A stretch of 11,901 nucleotides of DNA from DATKMP01 sp035541775 (GCA_035541775.1 DATKMP010000073.1:1-11901), one strand, 5' to 3'; numbered from the stretch's first letter, positions 1 through 7,924 are shown. Notes: generated from the sequence alone by a model not told the origin. Made by a program: numbers and translations.

Positions 1-1
1 T

Positions 2-631
2 GGCGGATATATCCACGGCGGCATTTATCACAGTCAAAACATCGAGGCATTTTTTGCGCACATTCCCGGATTGCGAATTGCATTTCCCTCCAATGCCGCG
101 GATGCAAAAGGATTGTTGAAAGCTGCGATTCGCGGCGATGATCCCGTAATTTTCATGGAACACAAAGGATTGTATCGCCAGGGATATGCAGCGTCTCCAG
201 AATCGGATGAAGATTATGTGCTGCCGTTTGGTATTGCCGCTGTGCGCCGTGAAGGAACGGATGTATCGATTATGACGTACGGCGCGATGGTTCAGCAATC
301 GTTGGAAGCAGCACGAACTATGGAAGCGCAAGGGATAAGTATTGAAGTGATCGATTTACGAACGCTCAATCCGTTGGATGAAGAAGCGATATATCGTTCA
401 GTAAAAAAAACAAATCGTGTTGTTGTAGTGCACGAAGATACGCTGACGGCCGGTTTTGGTGCTGAACTTGTTGCTTTAATTATGAAAAATTGTTTTGAAT
501 ATCTCGATGCGCCGGTGGTTCGTGTCGCCGCCCTCGATGTGCCGGTGCCGTACAGCCCGCCGCTGGAAGATGCGATGCTGCCGAACAAAAATAAAATTCT
601 TCATGCCCTTAACGAACTGCTTACATTTTAG
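2..631 (+). CDS. 2-oxoacid dehydrogenase E1 component, beta chain (C-terminal part, 5' cut by window)
   Basis: The reading frame is open from the first bases and gives 209 residues. The protein is the thiamine-diphosphate-dependent E1 beta chain, which with E1 alpha decarboxylates a 2-oxoacid and passes the acyl group to the lipoyl arm of E2. Visible hallmarks are a glycine-rich GGxIHGG followed by YHSQN (the conserved active-site-region histidine codon is at nt 29-31), the AHIPGLRIAFPSNAADAKGL segment, DPVIFMEHKGLYR, and in the C-terminal transketolase-like domain IDLRTLNPLDEE. The YHSQ and EHKxLYR wording is closer to branched-chain (2-oxoisovalerate) E1 beta than to pyruvate E1 beta, but the substrate cannot be fixed from this. 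A TTG at 71 is an internal codon, not a start. In related phyla E1 is often an alpha-beta fusion; the missing 5' part would show whether this one is. The E2 gene starts 8 nt downstream. Confidence 0.93.
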   Translation, partial: GGYIHGGIYHSQNIEAFFAHIPGLRIAFPSNAADAKGLLKAAIRGDDPVIFMEHKGLYRQGYAASPESDEDYVLPFGIAAVRREGTDVSIMTYGAMVQQSLEAARTMEAQGISIEVIDLRTLNPLDEEAIYRSVKKTNRVVVVHEDTLTAGFGAELVALIMKNCFEYLDAPVVRVAALDVPVPYSPPLEDAMLPNKNKILHALNELLTF

Positions 632-639
632 GAAGATCG

Positions 640-1911
640 ATGCGCGTTGAAATTGTAATGCCGAAGATGGGAGAAAGTATTCAGGAAGGAACGATTCTGC
701 GATGGGCAAAAACGGTGGGCGAGAAAATCGCAAAAGATGAAACCCTGTTAGAAATAAGCACCGATAAAGTCGATTCAGAAATTCCGTCGCCGGTCTCAGG
801 AATTCTTGCAAAAATATTCGCGCGTGAACATGCGACGGTTTCTGTCGGAACCGCCATTGCTATTATTGAAACGGATAACGCTGTGTCGATATCCGAACCC
901 GCATTGTCGGAAGAGGAGAATGGTTCCACGAACCAGAGTGACGTTCCAATTTCCATCCAGCATAAAACAATATCGAAATCGGAGCGGCAGCGTTTTTATT
1001 CTCCGCTCGTCCGTTCGATTGCCAAACGGGAAAATATTTCTGAAGAAGAATTAAATCGCGTTCTCGGTTCGGGAATCAATCGCCGTGTTACGAAAAACGA
1101 TCTTCTTGCGTATCTTCAGCAGCGTGCGGCTTTGCTCGGAACTTTACGCGAATTCACGCTGAAAAAATCTAACAGAGAAGAATTGCTGAAAAAATATCCT
1201 GCGCCTTGGTATGAAGTTACGAAGATGACGAATGTGCAGCAAAAAATGGCGGAACACATGCTGCGCAGCGTGGCAACATCGCCGCATGTGACGGTGGTTG
1301 ATGAAGCGGATGTGACGGAGATTGTCCGTTATCGACAGCGCACGGCCAAAGAGTTTGAAGCGAACTATGCAACGAAGATGACCTTCACGCCGTTCTTTGC
1401 ATCGGCTGTCGTGAAAGCCGTTAAAGATTTTCCGATTGTGAATAGTTCGTTGGAAGGCGATACGATTATTTTCAAAAAGTTTATTCATCTTGGGATTGCC
1501 GTCGCATCGCCAGCCGGCTTGCTGGTGCCGACCATAAAAAATGCGGAATCGAAAACAATCGTTGAACTTGCACGATCTATTAACGATATTGCAGAGAGAG
1601 CACGATTAAAAAAAATACTGCCGGATGAATTGTTCGATGGCACTTTTTCGATTACAAATTACGGCGTCTTTGGAAATATGATCGGTACGCCGATTATCAA
1701 TCAACCGCAGGTCGCGATTCTTGGCACCGGCGCCATCAAGAAACGTCCGGTGGTCGTGACGGATGCGAACGGCAACGATGAGGTTGCCATCCGTTCCATG
1801 GTTTATGTAACGCTGTCGTTCGATCATCGTGTGATCGACGGTGAAACCGGCGGAAAATTTTTGGCAGCAGTGAGACGATACTTGGAACATTTTGATTTTG
1901 AGCGATACTAA
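640..1911 (+). CDS. Dihydrolipoamide acyltransferase, E2 component of a 2-oxoacid dehydrogenase
   Basis: E2 forms the core of the complex and transfers the acyl group from its lipoyl arm to CoA. The 423-residue protein has the standard order: one lipoyl domain (about 1-77, with the lipoylated lysine K43 in STDKVDSE), an acidic linker (about 78-115), a peripheral subunit-binding domain that docks E1/E3 (about 118-160, SPLVRSIAKR to NDLLAYL), and the catalytic acyltransferase domain (about 190-423). The active-site signature DHRVIDG is intact (H396, D400), as is the GTFSITNYG segment at 334-342. A single lipoyl domain and this length are usual. The start ATG is preceded by AGGA at 630-633, overlapping the E1 stop codon, which supports translation coupled to E1. 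Substrate follows E1 and is probably a branched-chain 2-oxoacid; pyruvate or 2-oxoglutarate are less likely. No E3 gene is in the window. Confidence 0.95.
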   Translation: MRVEIVMPKMGESIQEGTILRWAKTVGEKIAKDETLLEISTDKVDSEIPSPVSGILAKIFAREHATVSVGTAIAIIETDNAVSISEPALSEEENGSTNQSDVPISIQHKTISKSERQRFYSPLVRSIAKRENISEEELNRVLGSGINRRVTKNDLLAYLQQRAALLGTLREFTLKKSNREELLKKYPAPWYEVTKMTNVQQKMAEHMLRSVATSPHVTVVDEADVTEIVRYRQRTAKEFEANYATKMTFTPFFASAVVKAVKDFPIVNSSLEGDTIIFKKFIHLGIAVASPAGLLVPTIKNAESKTIVELARSINDIAERARLKKILPDELFDGTFSITNYGVFGNMIGTPIINQPQVAILGTGAIKKRPVVVTDANGNDEVAIRSMVYVTLSFDHRVIDGETGGKFLAAVRRYLEHFDFERY

Positions 1912-1914
1912 AAC

Positions 1915-2796
1915 ATGAATACAAACGATGTCGTACCATCGACAAAGGCGCAACCGCATGTGCGCAGGCCGGACTGGCTGAAAGTGCGTATTCCGGGCGG
2001 CGACGAGTTTTCACGCATCGACCATCTGATGCGGACAAAAAAATTGCACACCGTGTGCGAAGAAGCGCGCTGTCCGAATATGGGAGAATGTTGGAAATTA
2101 GGTACTGCAACTTTCATAATTCTTGGCGATATTTGTACAAGGTCATGCGGTTTTTGCGCGGTCAAAACCGGACGTCCGGAGTTCGGATTGGACTGGGATG
2201 AGCCGCGGCGCGTGGTGGAAGCGATCGAGTCGATGAAGGTTCGACACGCAGTCATCACGTCGGTCAATCGCGATGAACGCAGCGATGGCGGAGCGCCGAT
2301 ATTTGCAGCGACGATTCGCATGATTCATGAACGTGTAGCGGATTGTAAAGTCGAAGTGCTGATTCCTGATTTTAAAGGAAGCAAAGAAGCACTGAGCATT
2401 GTGCTCGATGCAAAACCGGATATTCTGAATCACAATCTGGAAACGGTGCCGCGTTTGTATCGAACGGTTCGTCCGCAGGCAAATTACCAGCAGTCGCTGG
2501 AAGTGCTGGAACGTGCAAAACAATACGGCGCTGTAACGAAAACCGGAATGATGCTCGGCATCGGTGAAACGACCGATGAAGTGATTGCCGTGATGAACGA
2601 TGCACGCGCTGTTGGCTGCGATATTCTGACGCTTGGACAATATTTGCAGCCGACCCAAAATCATTTGCCGATTGACCGGTATGTGCATCCTGATGAATTT
2701 CGGATGTTGAAAGAACAGGGACTAACAATGGGATTCCGCCATGTGGAATCCGGGCCGCTGGTGCGCAGTTCGTACCACGCGGCAGGACAGGTATAG
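1915..2796 (+). CDS. lipA: Lipoyl synthase (radical SAM)
   Basis: LipA inserts two sulfur atoms into the octanoyl chain attached to the E2 lysine, giving the lipoyl cofactor. The 293-residue protein has both cluster motifs: the auxiliary-cluster cysteines CX4CX5C (C48, C53, C59) and the radical-SAM cysteines CX3CX2C (C74, C78, C81, in CTRSCGFC). The family segment ITSVNRDERSDGGA (114-127) and the C-terminal RSSYHA motif (284-289), whose serine ligates the auxiliary cluster in solved homologues, are also present. Length matches the family. It starts 3 nt after the E2 stop, so it is almost surely co-transcribed with its substrate protein. No strong Shine-Dalgarno is visible, consistent with translational coupling. 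No lipB or lplA is seen; the octanoyl transfer step must be encoded elsewhere. Confidence 0.97.
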   Translation: MNTNDVVPSTKAQPHVRRPDWLKVRIPGGDEFSRIDHLMRTKKLHTVCEEARCPNMGECWKLGTATFIILGDICTRSCGFCAVKTGRPEFGLDWDEPRRVVEAIESMKVRHAVITSVNRDERSDGGAPIFAATIRMIHERVADCKVEVLIPDFKGSKEALSIVLDAKPDILNHNLETVPRLYRTVRPQANYQQSLEVLERAKQYGAVTKTGMMLGIGETTDEVIAVMNDARAVGCDILTLGQYLQPTQNHLPIDRYVHPDEFRMLKEQGLTMGFRHVESGPLVRSSYHAAGQV

Positions 2797-2801
2797 AAAC
2801 T

Positions 2802-3458
2802 ATGATTGCAAAATATGGGTACGATGTTTTTTTTACGATCGCTGCGATTTGTGTTGTTCTGATTGTACTGGCGGTTTTATTCGTTGATCCCAAACTACCT
2901 CGCTATTCGCTCATCGTTGTAGCGTTTTTGTTTTTTGGATTTACCGTCTACTTCTTTCGTGACCCCGACCGTGGTACTCCGAAAGGCGACACATTAGTCA
3001 TTGCACCGGCAGATGGTAAAGTGATCAGCATTAAAAAAATAGAGGAAAAAGAATTTTTCCAAAGCGAGGCATGGCAGGTTAGTATTTTTATGTCGCCGCT
3101 CAATGTGCATGTCAACCGCAATCCTATTTCGGGAATTGTACGCCATACACGTTATGTGAAGGGAGAATATTTTGCCGCCTTCGAAGATAAAGCTTCCGAG
3201 CGCAACGAACAGATGATTGTGGGGCTGGAAGGCAACCATGGAAAAATACTGTTTAAACAAATTGCGGGCTTTGTTGCTCGAAGAATTGTTTGTACCTTAC
3301 AGGTAGGCGATTCTGTGAAAGCGGGCGAACGTTTTGGTATGATCAAGTTCGGTTCCCGCGTCGATGTGTTTCTCCCGGTCACGGCGACCGTGAACGTCAA
3401 CCGTGGCGATGTAACGCGTGCCGGAGAAACCGTGCTGGCAGAATTTTCCGGCAAATAA
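2802..3458 (+). CDS. psd: Phosphatidylserine decarboxylase, short (archaeal-type) proenzyme
   Basis: The enzyme converts phosphatidylserine to phosphatidylethanolamine at the membrane, using a pyruvoyl group made by self-cleavage. The 218-residue size and layout fit the short PSD-A type rather than the longer E. coli type. Two hydrophobic segments (about 9-28 and 35-52) anchor the N-terminus. Then come FFRDPDRG (51-58), the core APADGKV (68-74) and SPLNVHVNR (98-106, H103). The conserved cleavage site is FGS at 183-185: the chain should split between G184 and S185, with S185 becoming the pyruvoyl group of the small alpha subunit. It begins 5 nt after lipA and is followed at 19 nt by the gene that makes its substrate, so the pair forms a pathway unit. 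Confidence 0.95.
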   Translation: MIAKYGYDVFFTIAAICVVLIVLAVLFVDPKLPRYSLIVVAFLFFGFTVYFFRDPDRGTPKGDTLVIAPADGKVISIKKIEEKEFFQSEAWQVSIFMSPLNVHVNRNPISGIVRHTRYVKGEYFAAFEDKASERNEQMIVGLEGNHGKILFKQIAGFVARRIVCTLQVGDSVKAGERFGMIKFGSRVDVFLPVTATVNVNRGDVTRAGETVLAEFSGK

Positions 3459-3477
3459 AGTTGAAGAAAGAAAATAT

Positions 3478-4242
3478 ATGAAAATTACGAGGGCGGTTGT
3501 CCCAAGTCTTTTTACGATTCTGAATGCATTCTGCGGATTTTTATCGATTATTCAAACCAGTCAAGGCAATATTCATCTCGCGGGATGGTTTATTCTGCTC
3601 GCAGCGATTTTTGATTCGCTCGATGGCGTGATGGCGCGCATCACCAAGTCGTGCAGCCAGTTTGGCGTCGAATTAGACTCTTTATCTGATGTTGTTTCTT
3701 TCGGCGCGGCGCCTTCGTTTATGGTGTATGTTGCTTATTTGAATACGCTTGGCACGCTGGGCGTGATGATTGCGGCGCTGCCGCTGGCGATGGGTGCCAT
3801 TCGTCTTGCACGGTTCAATGTGCAGCTTGTAGGATTCGATAAAGATTATTTTAACGGGTTACCGATACCGATGCAGGCAATTACCGTGTGCGCATTCTTG
3901 CTTGAGTTTTCTACCGATCACTCTGCAATGTCGCCGATCAATGCAAACGCTCTGGCGATTTTGGTTATCGTGCTTTCGTTGTTGATGGTCAGCCATGTAA
4001 AATACGATACGCTGCCGAAAATTTCGAAGAAACAAATTGTTGCCCATCCATGGAAAGTGGTCAGTATAGTAATAGCGGCGCTGATTGTTCTTTTTTCCCG
4101 AGGGCATTTCTTGTTTTATATGTTGATGTGTTTCATTGCGTTTGGTATTATTCGTTCGATGATTGTGTGGTTTAAAAAATCCATCTTAAAAATCCAAACG
4201 GTACCGACGGAACAAAGTGAATTATCCAGTATTGACTTATAG
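3478..4242 (+). CDS. pssA: CDP-diacylglycerol--serine O-phosphatidyltransferase (phosphatidylserine synthase)
   Basis: This integral membrane enzyme joins CDP-diacylglycerol and serine into phosphatidylserine, the substrate of the preceding Psd. The CDP-alcohol phosphatidyltransferase signature DGX2ARX8GX3DX3D is complete in the 254-residue chain: D49, G50, A53, R54, G63, D67 and D71, with D71 as the expected catalytic base. Hydrophobic segments flank it (about 9-25, 33-48, 88-108, 130-145, 156-172, 193-206, 209-230), as expected for the family. The frame is open further upstream to 3418, but that would overlap psd and add 20 residues that do not resemble the family. The ATG at 3478 follows a purine-rich GAAGAAAG and gives the usual MKITRAVVPSLFT-like beginning. 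The C-terminus is a short polar tail. Confidence 0.94.
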   Translation: MKITRAVVPSLFTILNAFCGFLSIIQTSQGNIHLAGWFILLAAIFDSLDGVMARITKSCSQFGVELDSLSDVVSFGAAPSFMVYVAYLNTLGTLGVMIAALPLAMGAIRLARFNVQLVGFDKDYFNGLPIPMQAITVCAFLLEFSTDHSAMSPINANALAILVIVLSLLMVSHVKYDTLPKISKKQIVAHPWKVVSIVIAALIVLFSRGHFLFYMLMCFIAFGIIRSMIVWFKKSILKIQTVPTEQSELSSIDL

Positions 4243-4245
4243 GAG
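4241..4245 (+). promoter_or_regulatory. Shine-Dalgarno AGGAG for purS, overlapping the pssA stop
   Basis: AGGAG includes the last two bases of the pssA stop codon. It lies 3 nt from the ATG at 4249 and 6 nt from a GTG at 4252 in the same frame. The spacing favours GTG while codon preference favours ATG. The two products differ by a single N-terminal residue. The overlap suggests translational coupling of pssA and purS. Confidence 0.6.
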
Positions 4246-4248
4246 CTT

Positions 4249-4506
4249 ATGGTGTTTCATTCAAAAGTTGTTGTCACTCTTCGCAAATCGATTCTTGATC
4301 CGCAGGGAAAAGCTGTGGAACAAGGGTTGCATTCTATGGGATATCAATCCGTGGAAAATATTCGGATGGGAAAACATGTTGAGTTCGATGTCGATGTAGC
4401 AACGCAATCAGAGGCAGAGCAAGTCGTGAAAGAAATTTCTACGAAACTGCTATCCAACCCTGTCATGGAAGATTTTACGTTCACTCTTGATACCAAAAAG
4501 CGGTAA
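4249..4506 (+). CDS. purS: Phosphoribosylformylglycinamidine synthase, PurS subunit
   Basis: PurS is the small bridging subunit of the three-part FGAM synthase (PurS, PurQ, PurL) in the fourth step of purine synthesis; it holds glutaminase and synthase together. The 85-residue chain matches the family in length and in its two conserved stretches: VVVTLRKSILDPQGKAVEQG near the start and LLSNPVMEDFTF near the end. It is followed 8 nt later by purQ, the normal partner. The catalytic subunit purL is not in this window. The start could be ATG 4249 (used here) or GTG 4252, as judged from the Shine-Dalgarno position. Confidence 0.95.
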   Translation: MVFHSKVVVTLRKSILDPQGKAVEQGLHSMGYQSVENIRMGKHVEFDVDVATQSEAEQVVKEISTKLLSNPVMEDFTFTLDTKKR

Positions 4507-4514
4507 GGTGCACT

Positions 4515-5225
4515 GTGCGTAAAATAAAATTTGGCGTCGTTGTTTTTCCCGGATCCAATTGCGACCACGATGCACATTATGCGGCTGGCGAAGTGATGGG
4601 ACAGGATGCGCGATTGATCTGGCATAAAGAATCATCGATCGGCGACGTGGATGTTGTGATTTTACCGGGAGGATTTTCATACGGCGATTATTTGCGCTGC
4701 GGCGCGATTGCCCGATTTTCTCCCGTGATGCAAGATGTCGTTCGGTTTGCGAACAACGGCGGAATGGTGATCGGTATTTGCAACGGATTTCAAGTCCTCA
4801 CAGAAGCCGGGTTGCTGCCCGGTGTTTTGCTGCAGAATCGTTCCTTGCAATTTATCTGCAAGTATCTTCACCTTCGTGTGGAAAATGCTGAAACAAATTT
4901 TACCAGTACGTGCAAACAGGGTGAAGTGCTGGAAATTCCCATTGCGCACGGCGAAGGAAATTATTTTACCGATCCGGATACGTTAAAACGATTGGAAGAT
5001 CATCATCAGATTGTGTTCCGATATTGTGATGCTTCGGGAATTGTAAATGACGAAGCGAATCCCAACGGATCGCTCAACAACATTGCAGGAATCATTAATG
5101 AGCAAGGTAATGTGCTGGGAATGATGCCGCATCCAGAACGCGTTGCCGATCCTGCGCTGCGTCACACAGACGGCAAAAAGATTTTCGAGTCGATTATTCA
5201 AAACTTTATTCATGTTACAGTTTAA
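4515..5225 (+). CDS. purQ: Phosphoribosylformylglycinamidine synthase, PurQ glutaminase subunit
   Basis: PurQ hydrolyses glutamine and channels ammonia to PurL for FGAM formation. The 236-residue protein is a class I (triad) glutamine amidotransferase. The nucleophile C89 is in GICNGFQ, and H206 and E208 are in MPHPER; the N-terminal FPGSNCDHD and the PGGFSYGDYLRCGAIA loop (51-66) are typical of PurQ. Length matches the stand-alone, PurS-dependent type. The start is GTG at 4515, preceded by AAGGTG (4505-4510), which overlaps the purS stop. The purS-purQ order and 8-nt spacing support co-translation of the two subunits. Confidence 0.96.
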   Translation: MRKIKFGVVVFPGSNCDHDAHYAAGEVMGQDARLIWHKESSIGDVDVVILPGGFSYGDYLRCGAIARFSPVMQDVVRFANNGGMVIGICNGFQVLTEAGLLPGVLLQNRSLQFICKYLHLRVENAETNFTSTCKQGEVLEIPIAHGEGNYFTDPDTLKRLEDHHQIVFRYCDASGIVNDEANPNGSLNNIAGIINEQGNVLGMMPHPERVADPALRHTDGKKIFESIIQNFIHVTV

Positions 5226-5237
5226 GGAGTTACTACA

Positions 5238-5435
5238 ATGGGCAGTATTGGTGGTCCAGAACTATTTCTTATTTTACTCATCATCGTTATCCTCTTCGGA
5301 GCAAAAAAATTGCCTGAGCTTGCACGCGGCCTCGGTGAAGGAATTCGTGAGTTTCGCAAAGCAGCGCGCGATGTTCAGGATGAATTAGAAAAAGATCCCA
5401 AAAAACTTGACGAGAAAAAAGAAACGAAATCATAG
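5238..5435 (+). CDS. tatA: Sec-independent protein translocase, TatA/TatE family
   Basis: TatA oligomers form the membrane-crossing part of the twin-arginine export pathway for folded proteins. The 65-residue protein has the standard layout: a short periplasmic N-terminus (GSIGGPEL), one transmembrane helix (about 8-20), the hinge FG (F20-G21), an amphipathic helix (AKKLPELARGLGEGIREFRK) and a charged, lysine- and glutamate-rich cytoplasmic tail. AAGGAG at 5224-5229, overlapping the purQ stop, gives 8-nt spacing to the ATG. No tatC or tatB is nearby; single tatA genes away from tatC are common. TatA and TatB are hard to separate on sequence, but the short tail favours TatA. Confidence 0.93.
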   Translation: MGSIGGPELFLILLIIVILFGAKKLPELARGLGEGIREFRKAARDVQDELEKDPKKLDEKKETKS

Positions 5436-5459
5436 TTATTCATTCTATCTAACAACTTC

Positions 5460-6875
5460 ATGCGAACGTACGATGCCATTCACGCAGAGCTTGAATCCGG
5501 TCGAGCAAGCTGCGAGAGTATTACGAGTGAATATTTAGCAGCGATTGAGAAAACAAAATCTCTCAATGCGCTTCTTGCTGTTTTTCCTGAACGATCGTTA
5601 GAACAAGCGCGCGTGGTGGATAAGAAACTGCAAAGCGGCAATGCCGGTTCGCTGGCCGGCATGGTGATGACGATAAAAGATGTCATTTGCATCCAAGATG
5701 CGCAGGTTACGTGCGGATCCAAAATTCTTGAAAATTTTTCATCCTTGTATGATGCAACAGTCATCGAAAAACTCCGTGCTGCCGATGCGATTGTTGTCGG
5801 TAAAAACAATATGGATGAATTTGCCATGGGTTCCTCCACAGAAAATTCTGCTTTTGGCCGCGTTAAACATCCGCTGGATGAATCGCGTGTTCCGGGCGGG
5901 TCCAGCGGCGGCTGCGCGGTTGCTGTTGCAGCGGGAATGTCCACCACATCCCTCGGATCGGATACCGGCGGTTCGATTCGTCAGCCGGCTTCGTTTTGCG
6001 GCGTCGTCGGATTGAAACCGACATACGGAAGAGTTTCGCGGTTCGGTCTGGTTGCATACGCATCGTCGTTCGATACAATCGGTCCATTTGCTTTAACGAC
6101 CAAAGACGTTGCACGCGTGTTGCACGTGATTGCCGGATATGATGCGAAAGATTCTACGTCGGCAAACGTTCCTGTTCCGAATTTTCTTTCTGCGCTCGAC
6201 AAAAATATCCAAGGACTGCGTGTCGGTATTCCCAAAGAATATTTTGATAAAGCACTTGATGGCGAAATTCGTCAGGCAATTGAAACGAAGATCGATGTTT
6301 TGAAAAGCAACGGCGCCGAGATTATAGAAGTATCGCTTCCACACACAGAATACACCATCGCTGTTTATTACATTCTTGCGACGGCCGAAGCGTCTTCGAA
6401 TCTTGCGCGATTCGATGGCGTGCGTTACGGTTATCGGTCGGAAGAAGTTCATGACTTGCAGGAGATGTACGTGAAATCGCGCAGTCAAGGATTTGGCTCA
6501 GAAGTGAAACGCCGTATTATGCTGGGAACGTACGTCCTTTCGTCGGGATATTACGATGCATATTACCGCAAAGGGCAAAAAGTTCGCCGTTTAATTAAAC
6601 AAGACTTTGACCAAGCATTTCAACAAGTCGATTGTTTAATTACGCCGACGGCACCATCGACGGCGTTTAAGGCCGGAGAAAAAGCAAACGATCCTCTGCA
6701 AATGTATCTGTCGGATATTTATACCACATCGGCAAACCTTGCAGGCATTCCGGGCATCAGTATTCCATGCGGCAATGATTGTCAAGGACTACCGATTGGC
6801 TTACAGATTCTTGGACCGCAATTCGGTGAAGAAACCATTTTGCGTGTTGCTGATTTTTTGGAACCGAATTTCTGA
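5460..6875 (+). CDS. gatA: Aspartyl/glutamyl-tRNA(Asn/Gln) amidotransferase subunit A
   Basis: GatA releases ammonia from glutamine so that GatB can amidate misacylated Glu-tRNA(Gln) or Asp-tRNA(Asn). The 471-residue protein is an amidase-signature enzyme with a complete Ser-cisSer-Lys triad: K73 in TIKD, cis-S148 in PGGSSGG and nucleophile S172 in GSDTGGSIRQPA. The spacings (75 and 24) equal those of the well-studied GatA from Staphylococcus aureus as I recall them. GVVGLKPTYGRVSRFGLVAY (181-200) and the C-terminal NLAGIPGISIPCG also match. Other amidases lack this exact context, so GatA is favoured. The ATG at 5460 has no recognisable Shine-Dalgarno (the upstream bases are pyrimidine- and A-rich), in contrast to most genes here. 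gatB and gatC are not in the window. Confidence 0.95.
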   Translation: MRTYDAIHAELESGRASCESITSEYLAAIEKTKSLNALLAVFPERSLEQARVVDKKLQSGNAGSLAGMVMTIKDVICIQDAQVTCGSKILENFSSLYDATVIEKLRAADAIVVGKNNMDEFAMGSSTENSAFGRVKHPLDESRVPGGSSGGCAVAVAAGMSTTSLGSDTGGSIRQPASFCGVVGLKPTYGRVSRFGLVAYASSFDTIGPFALTTKDVARVLHVIAGYDAKDSTSANVPVPNFLSALDKNIQGLRVGIPKEYFDKALDGEIRQAIETKIDVLKSNGAEIIEVSLPHTEYTIAVYYILATAEASSNLARFDGVRYGYRSEEVHDLQEMYVKSRSQGFGSEVKRRIMLGTYVLSSGYYDAYYRKGQKVRRLIKQDFDQAFQQVDCLITPTAPSTAFKAGEKANDPLQMYLSDIYTTSANLAGIPGISIPCGNDCQGLPIGLQILGPQFGEETILRVADFLEPNF

Positions 6876-6877
6876 AA

Positions 6878-6907
6878 TTGTCAATCACAGAAAATAATTT
6901 CTATCAT
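6878..6907 (+). promoter_or_regulatory. Candidate sigma-70-like promoter upstream of sucD
   Basis: TTGTCA (6878-6883) and TATCAT (6902-6907) are separated by 18 nt, each matching the classical consensus at five of six positions. It lies in the 65-nt gap between gatA and sucD, the first gap long enough for a promoter after the dense operon, with a predicted start near 6914. A match of this quality can arise by chance in an A+T-rich spacer. Confidence 0.35.
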
Positions 6908-6929
6908 CAATCCAACGATCATTAAACAC

Positions 6930-6935
6930 AAGGAG
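6930..6935 (+). promoter_or_regulatory. Shine-Dalgarno AAGGAG deciding the sucD start
   Basis: AAGGAG ends 5 nt before the ATG at 6941. An in-frame GTG at 6935 falls inside this site and cannot use it, so ATG 6941 is the start. Confidence 0.85.
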
Positions 6936-6940
6936 TGGGT

Positions 6941-7924
6941 ATGAGCATTCTCGTTGATAAAAATACTCGTCTTGTTGTTCAGGGGATTACCGGCGGCGAA
7001 GGGACGTTTCACACCAAACAAATGCTGGAATACGGTACCAATGTCGTTGCCGGTGTGACGCCGGGAAAAGGTGGTACATCATACAATGGCAACGAAAAAG
7101 ATTCGTTTCCGAAATCAATTCCGGTCTTCAATACTGTTCGCGAAGCAGTGGAAAAACAACAAGCGAATGCATCCGTTATTTTTGTTCCCGCAGCATTTGC
7201 CGCCGATGCAATTTTAGAAGCGGCAGAAGCCGGCGTCCAGTTTATTGTCGCCATCACCGAAGGAATTCCGCCTGCCGACATGGTGAAGGTGTACGAGTTT
7301 GTTCAGAAAAAAAATGTGCGGTTAATTGGCCCAAACTGCCCGGGTGTTATTACGCCGGGTGTGGCGAAGATTGGTATTATGCCGGGCTTCATTCATAAAC
7401 CAGGACGTGTCGGCGTTATATCGCGCAGTGGAACATTGACGTATGAAGCTGTTGCCCAGCTTTCCCAGCGCGGCATCGGTCAATCGACATGCGTGGGAAT
7501 TGGCGGCGATCCGATTATTGGCACACGATTTCTCGATGCAATCAAATTATTCAACGCAGACAAAAAAACTGATGCGATCGTGATGATCGGCGAGATCGGT
7601 GGATCAGCAGAAGAAGAAGCCGCTGCATTTATCAAAAAAAATGTAAAGAAACCCGTGATCGGATTTATCGCCGGACAAACTGCTCCGCCGGGAAGAAGGA
7701 TGGGACATGCAGGCGCCATTATTTCCGGCGGTAAAGGAACTGCCGCCGAGAAAATGCAAACCATGCGGAAAGCGGGAATTATTGTTGTCGAGAATCCGGC
7801 GGTGATCGGTGAAGCGGTGGAGAAGGCGTTGAAGAAAAAAACTGTAGCAAAAAAAAGACGCACCGGTTCGAAGAAACAGACAAAAAATAAATCTGCAAGA
7901 AAAATTTTTAAGAAAAAAAAATAG
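6941..7924 (+). CDS. sucD: Succinyl-CoA synthetase alpha subunit with a basic C-terminal extension
   Basis: SucD with SucC interconverts succinyl-CoA and succinate with formation of a nucleoside triphosphate in the TCA cycle. The N-terminal CoA-binding Rossmann-like domain has GITGGEGTFHT (15-25) and GVTPGKGG (38-45). IGPNCPGVITPG (129-140) and SRSGTLTYE (161-169) are conserved, and the phosphohistidine is H256 in GRRMGHAGAII. The family core ends near residue 297. The chain then continues for 30 residues (298-327), of which 17 are Lys or Arg and none acidic, so the total is 327 residues compared with about 290 for E. coli SucD. The tail is encoded over A-runs of 7, 8 and 9; losing one A in the first run (7835-7841) would end the protein at a TAG (7845-7847) at ordinary length. 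sucC is not adjacent. Confidence 0.95.
   Translation: MSILVDKNTRLVVQGITGGEGTFHTKQMLEYGTNVVAGVTPGKGGTSYNGNEKDSFPKSIPVFNTVREAVEKQQANASVIFVPAAFAADAILEAAEAGVQFIVAITEGIPPADMVKVYEFVQKKNVRLIGPNCPGVITPGVAKIGIMPGFIHKPGRVGVISRSGTLTYEAVAQLSQRGIGQSTCVGIGGDPIIGTRFLDAIKLFNADKKTDAIVMIGEIGGSAEEEAAAFIKKNVKKPVIGFIAGQTAPPGRRMGHAGAIISGGKGTAAEKMQTMRKAGIIVVENPAVIGEAVEKALKKKTVAKKRRTGSKKQTKNKSARKIFKKKK

Noticed and set aside
2143..2893. Long minus-strand frames opposite lipA (181 and 173 codons)
   Set aside because: They overlap each other and an intact lipA, show no recognisable motif, and have no ribosome-binding site or promoter.
3418..3477. Longer pssA start giving 20 extra N-terminal residues
   Set aside because: It would overlap the end of psd in another frame and adds residues with no family similarity; ATG 3478 gives the usual start.
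6889..6902. AGAAA/TTTCT inverted repeat after gatA as a terminator
   Set aside because: Five mostly A-T pairs with no T-tract; it overlaps the candidate sucD promoter and is likely chance.
6935..6940. GTG start for sucD at 6935
   Set aside because: The codon is part of the AAGGAG ribosome-binding site used by ATG 6941.
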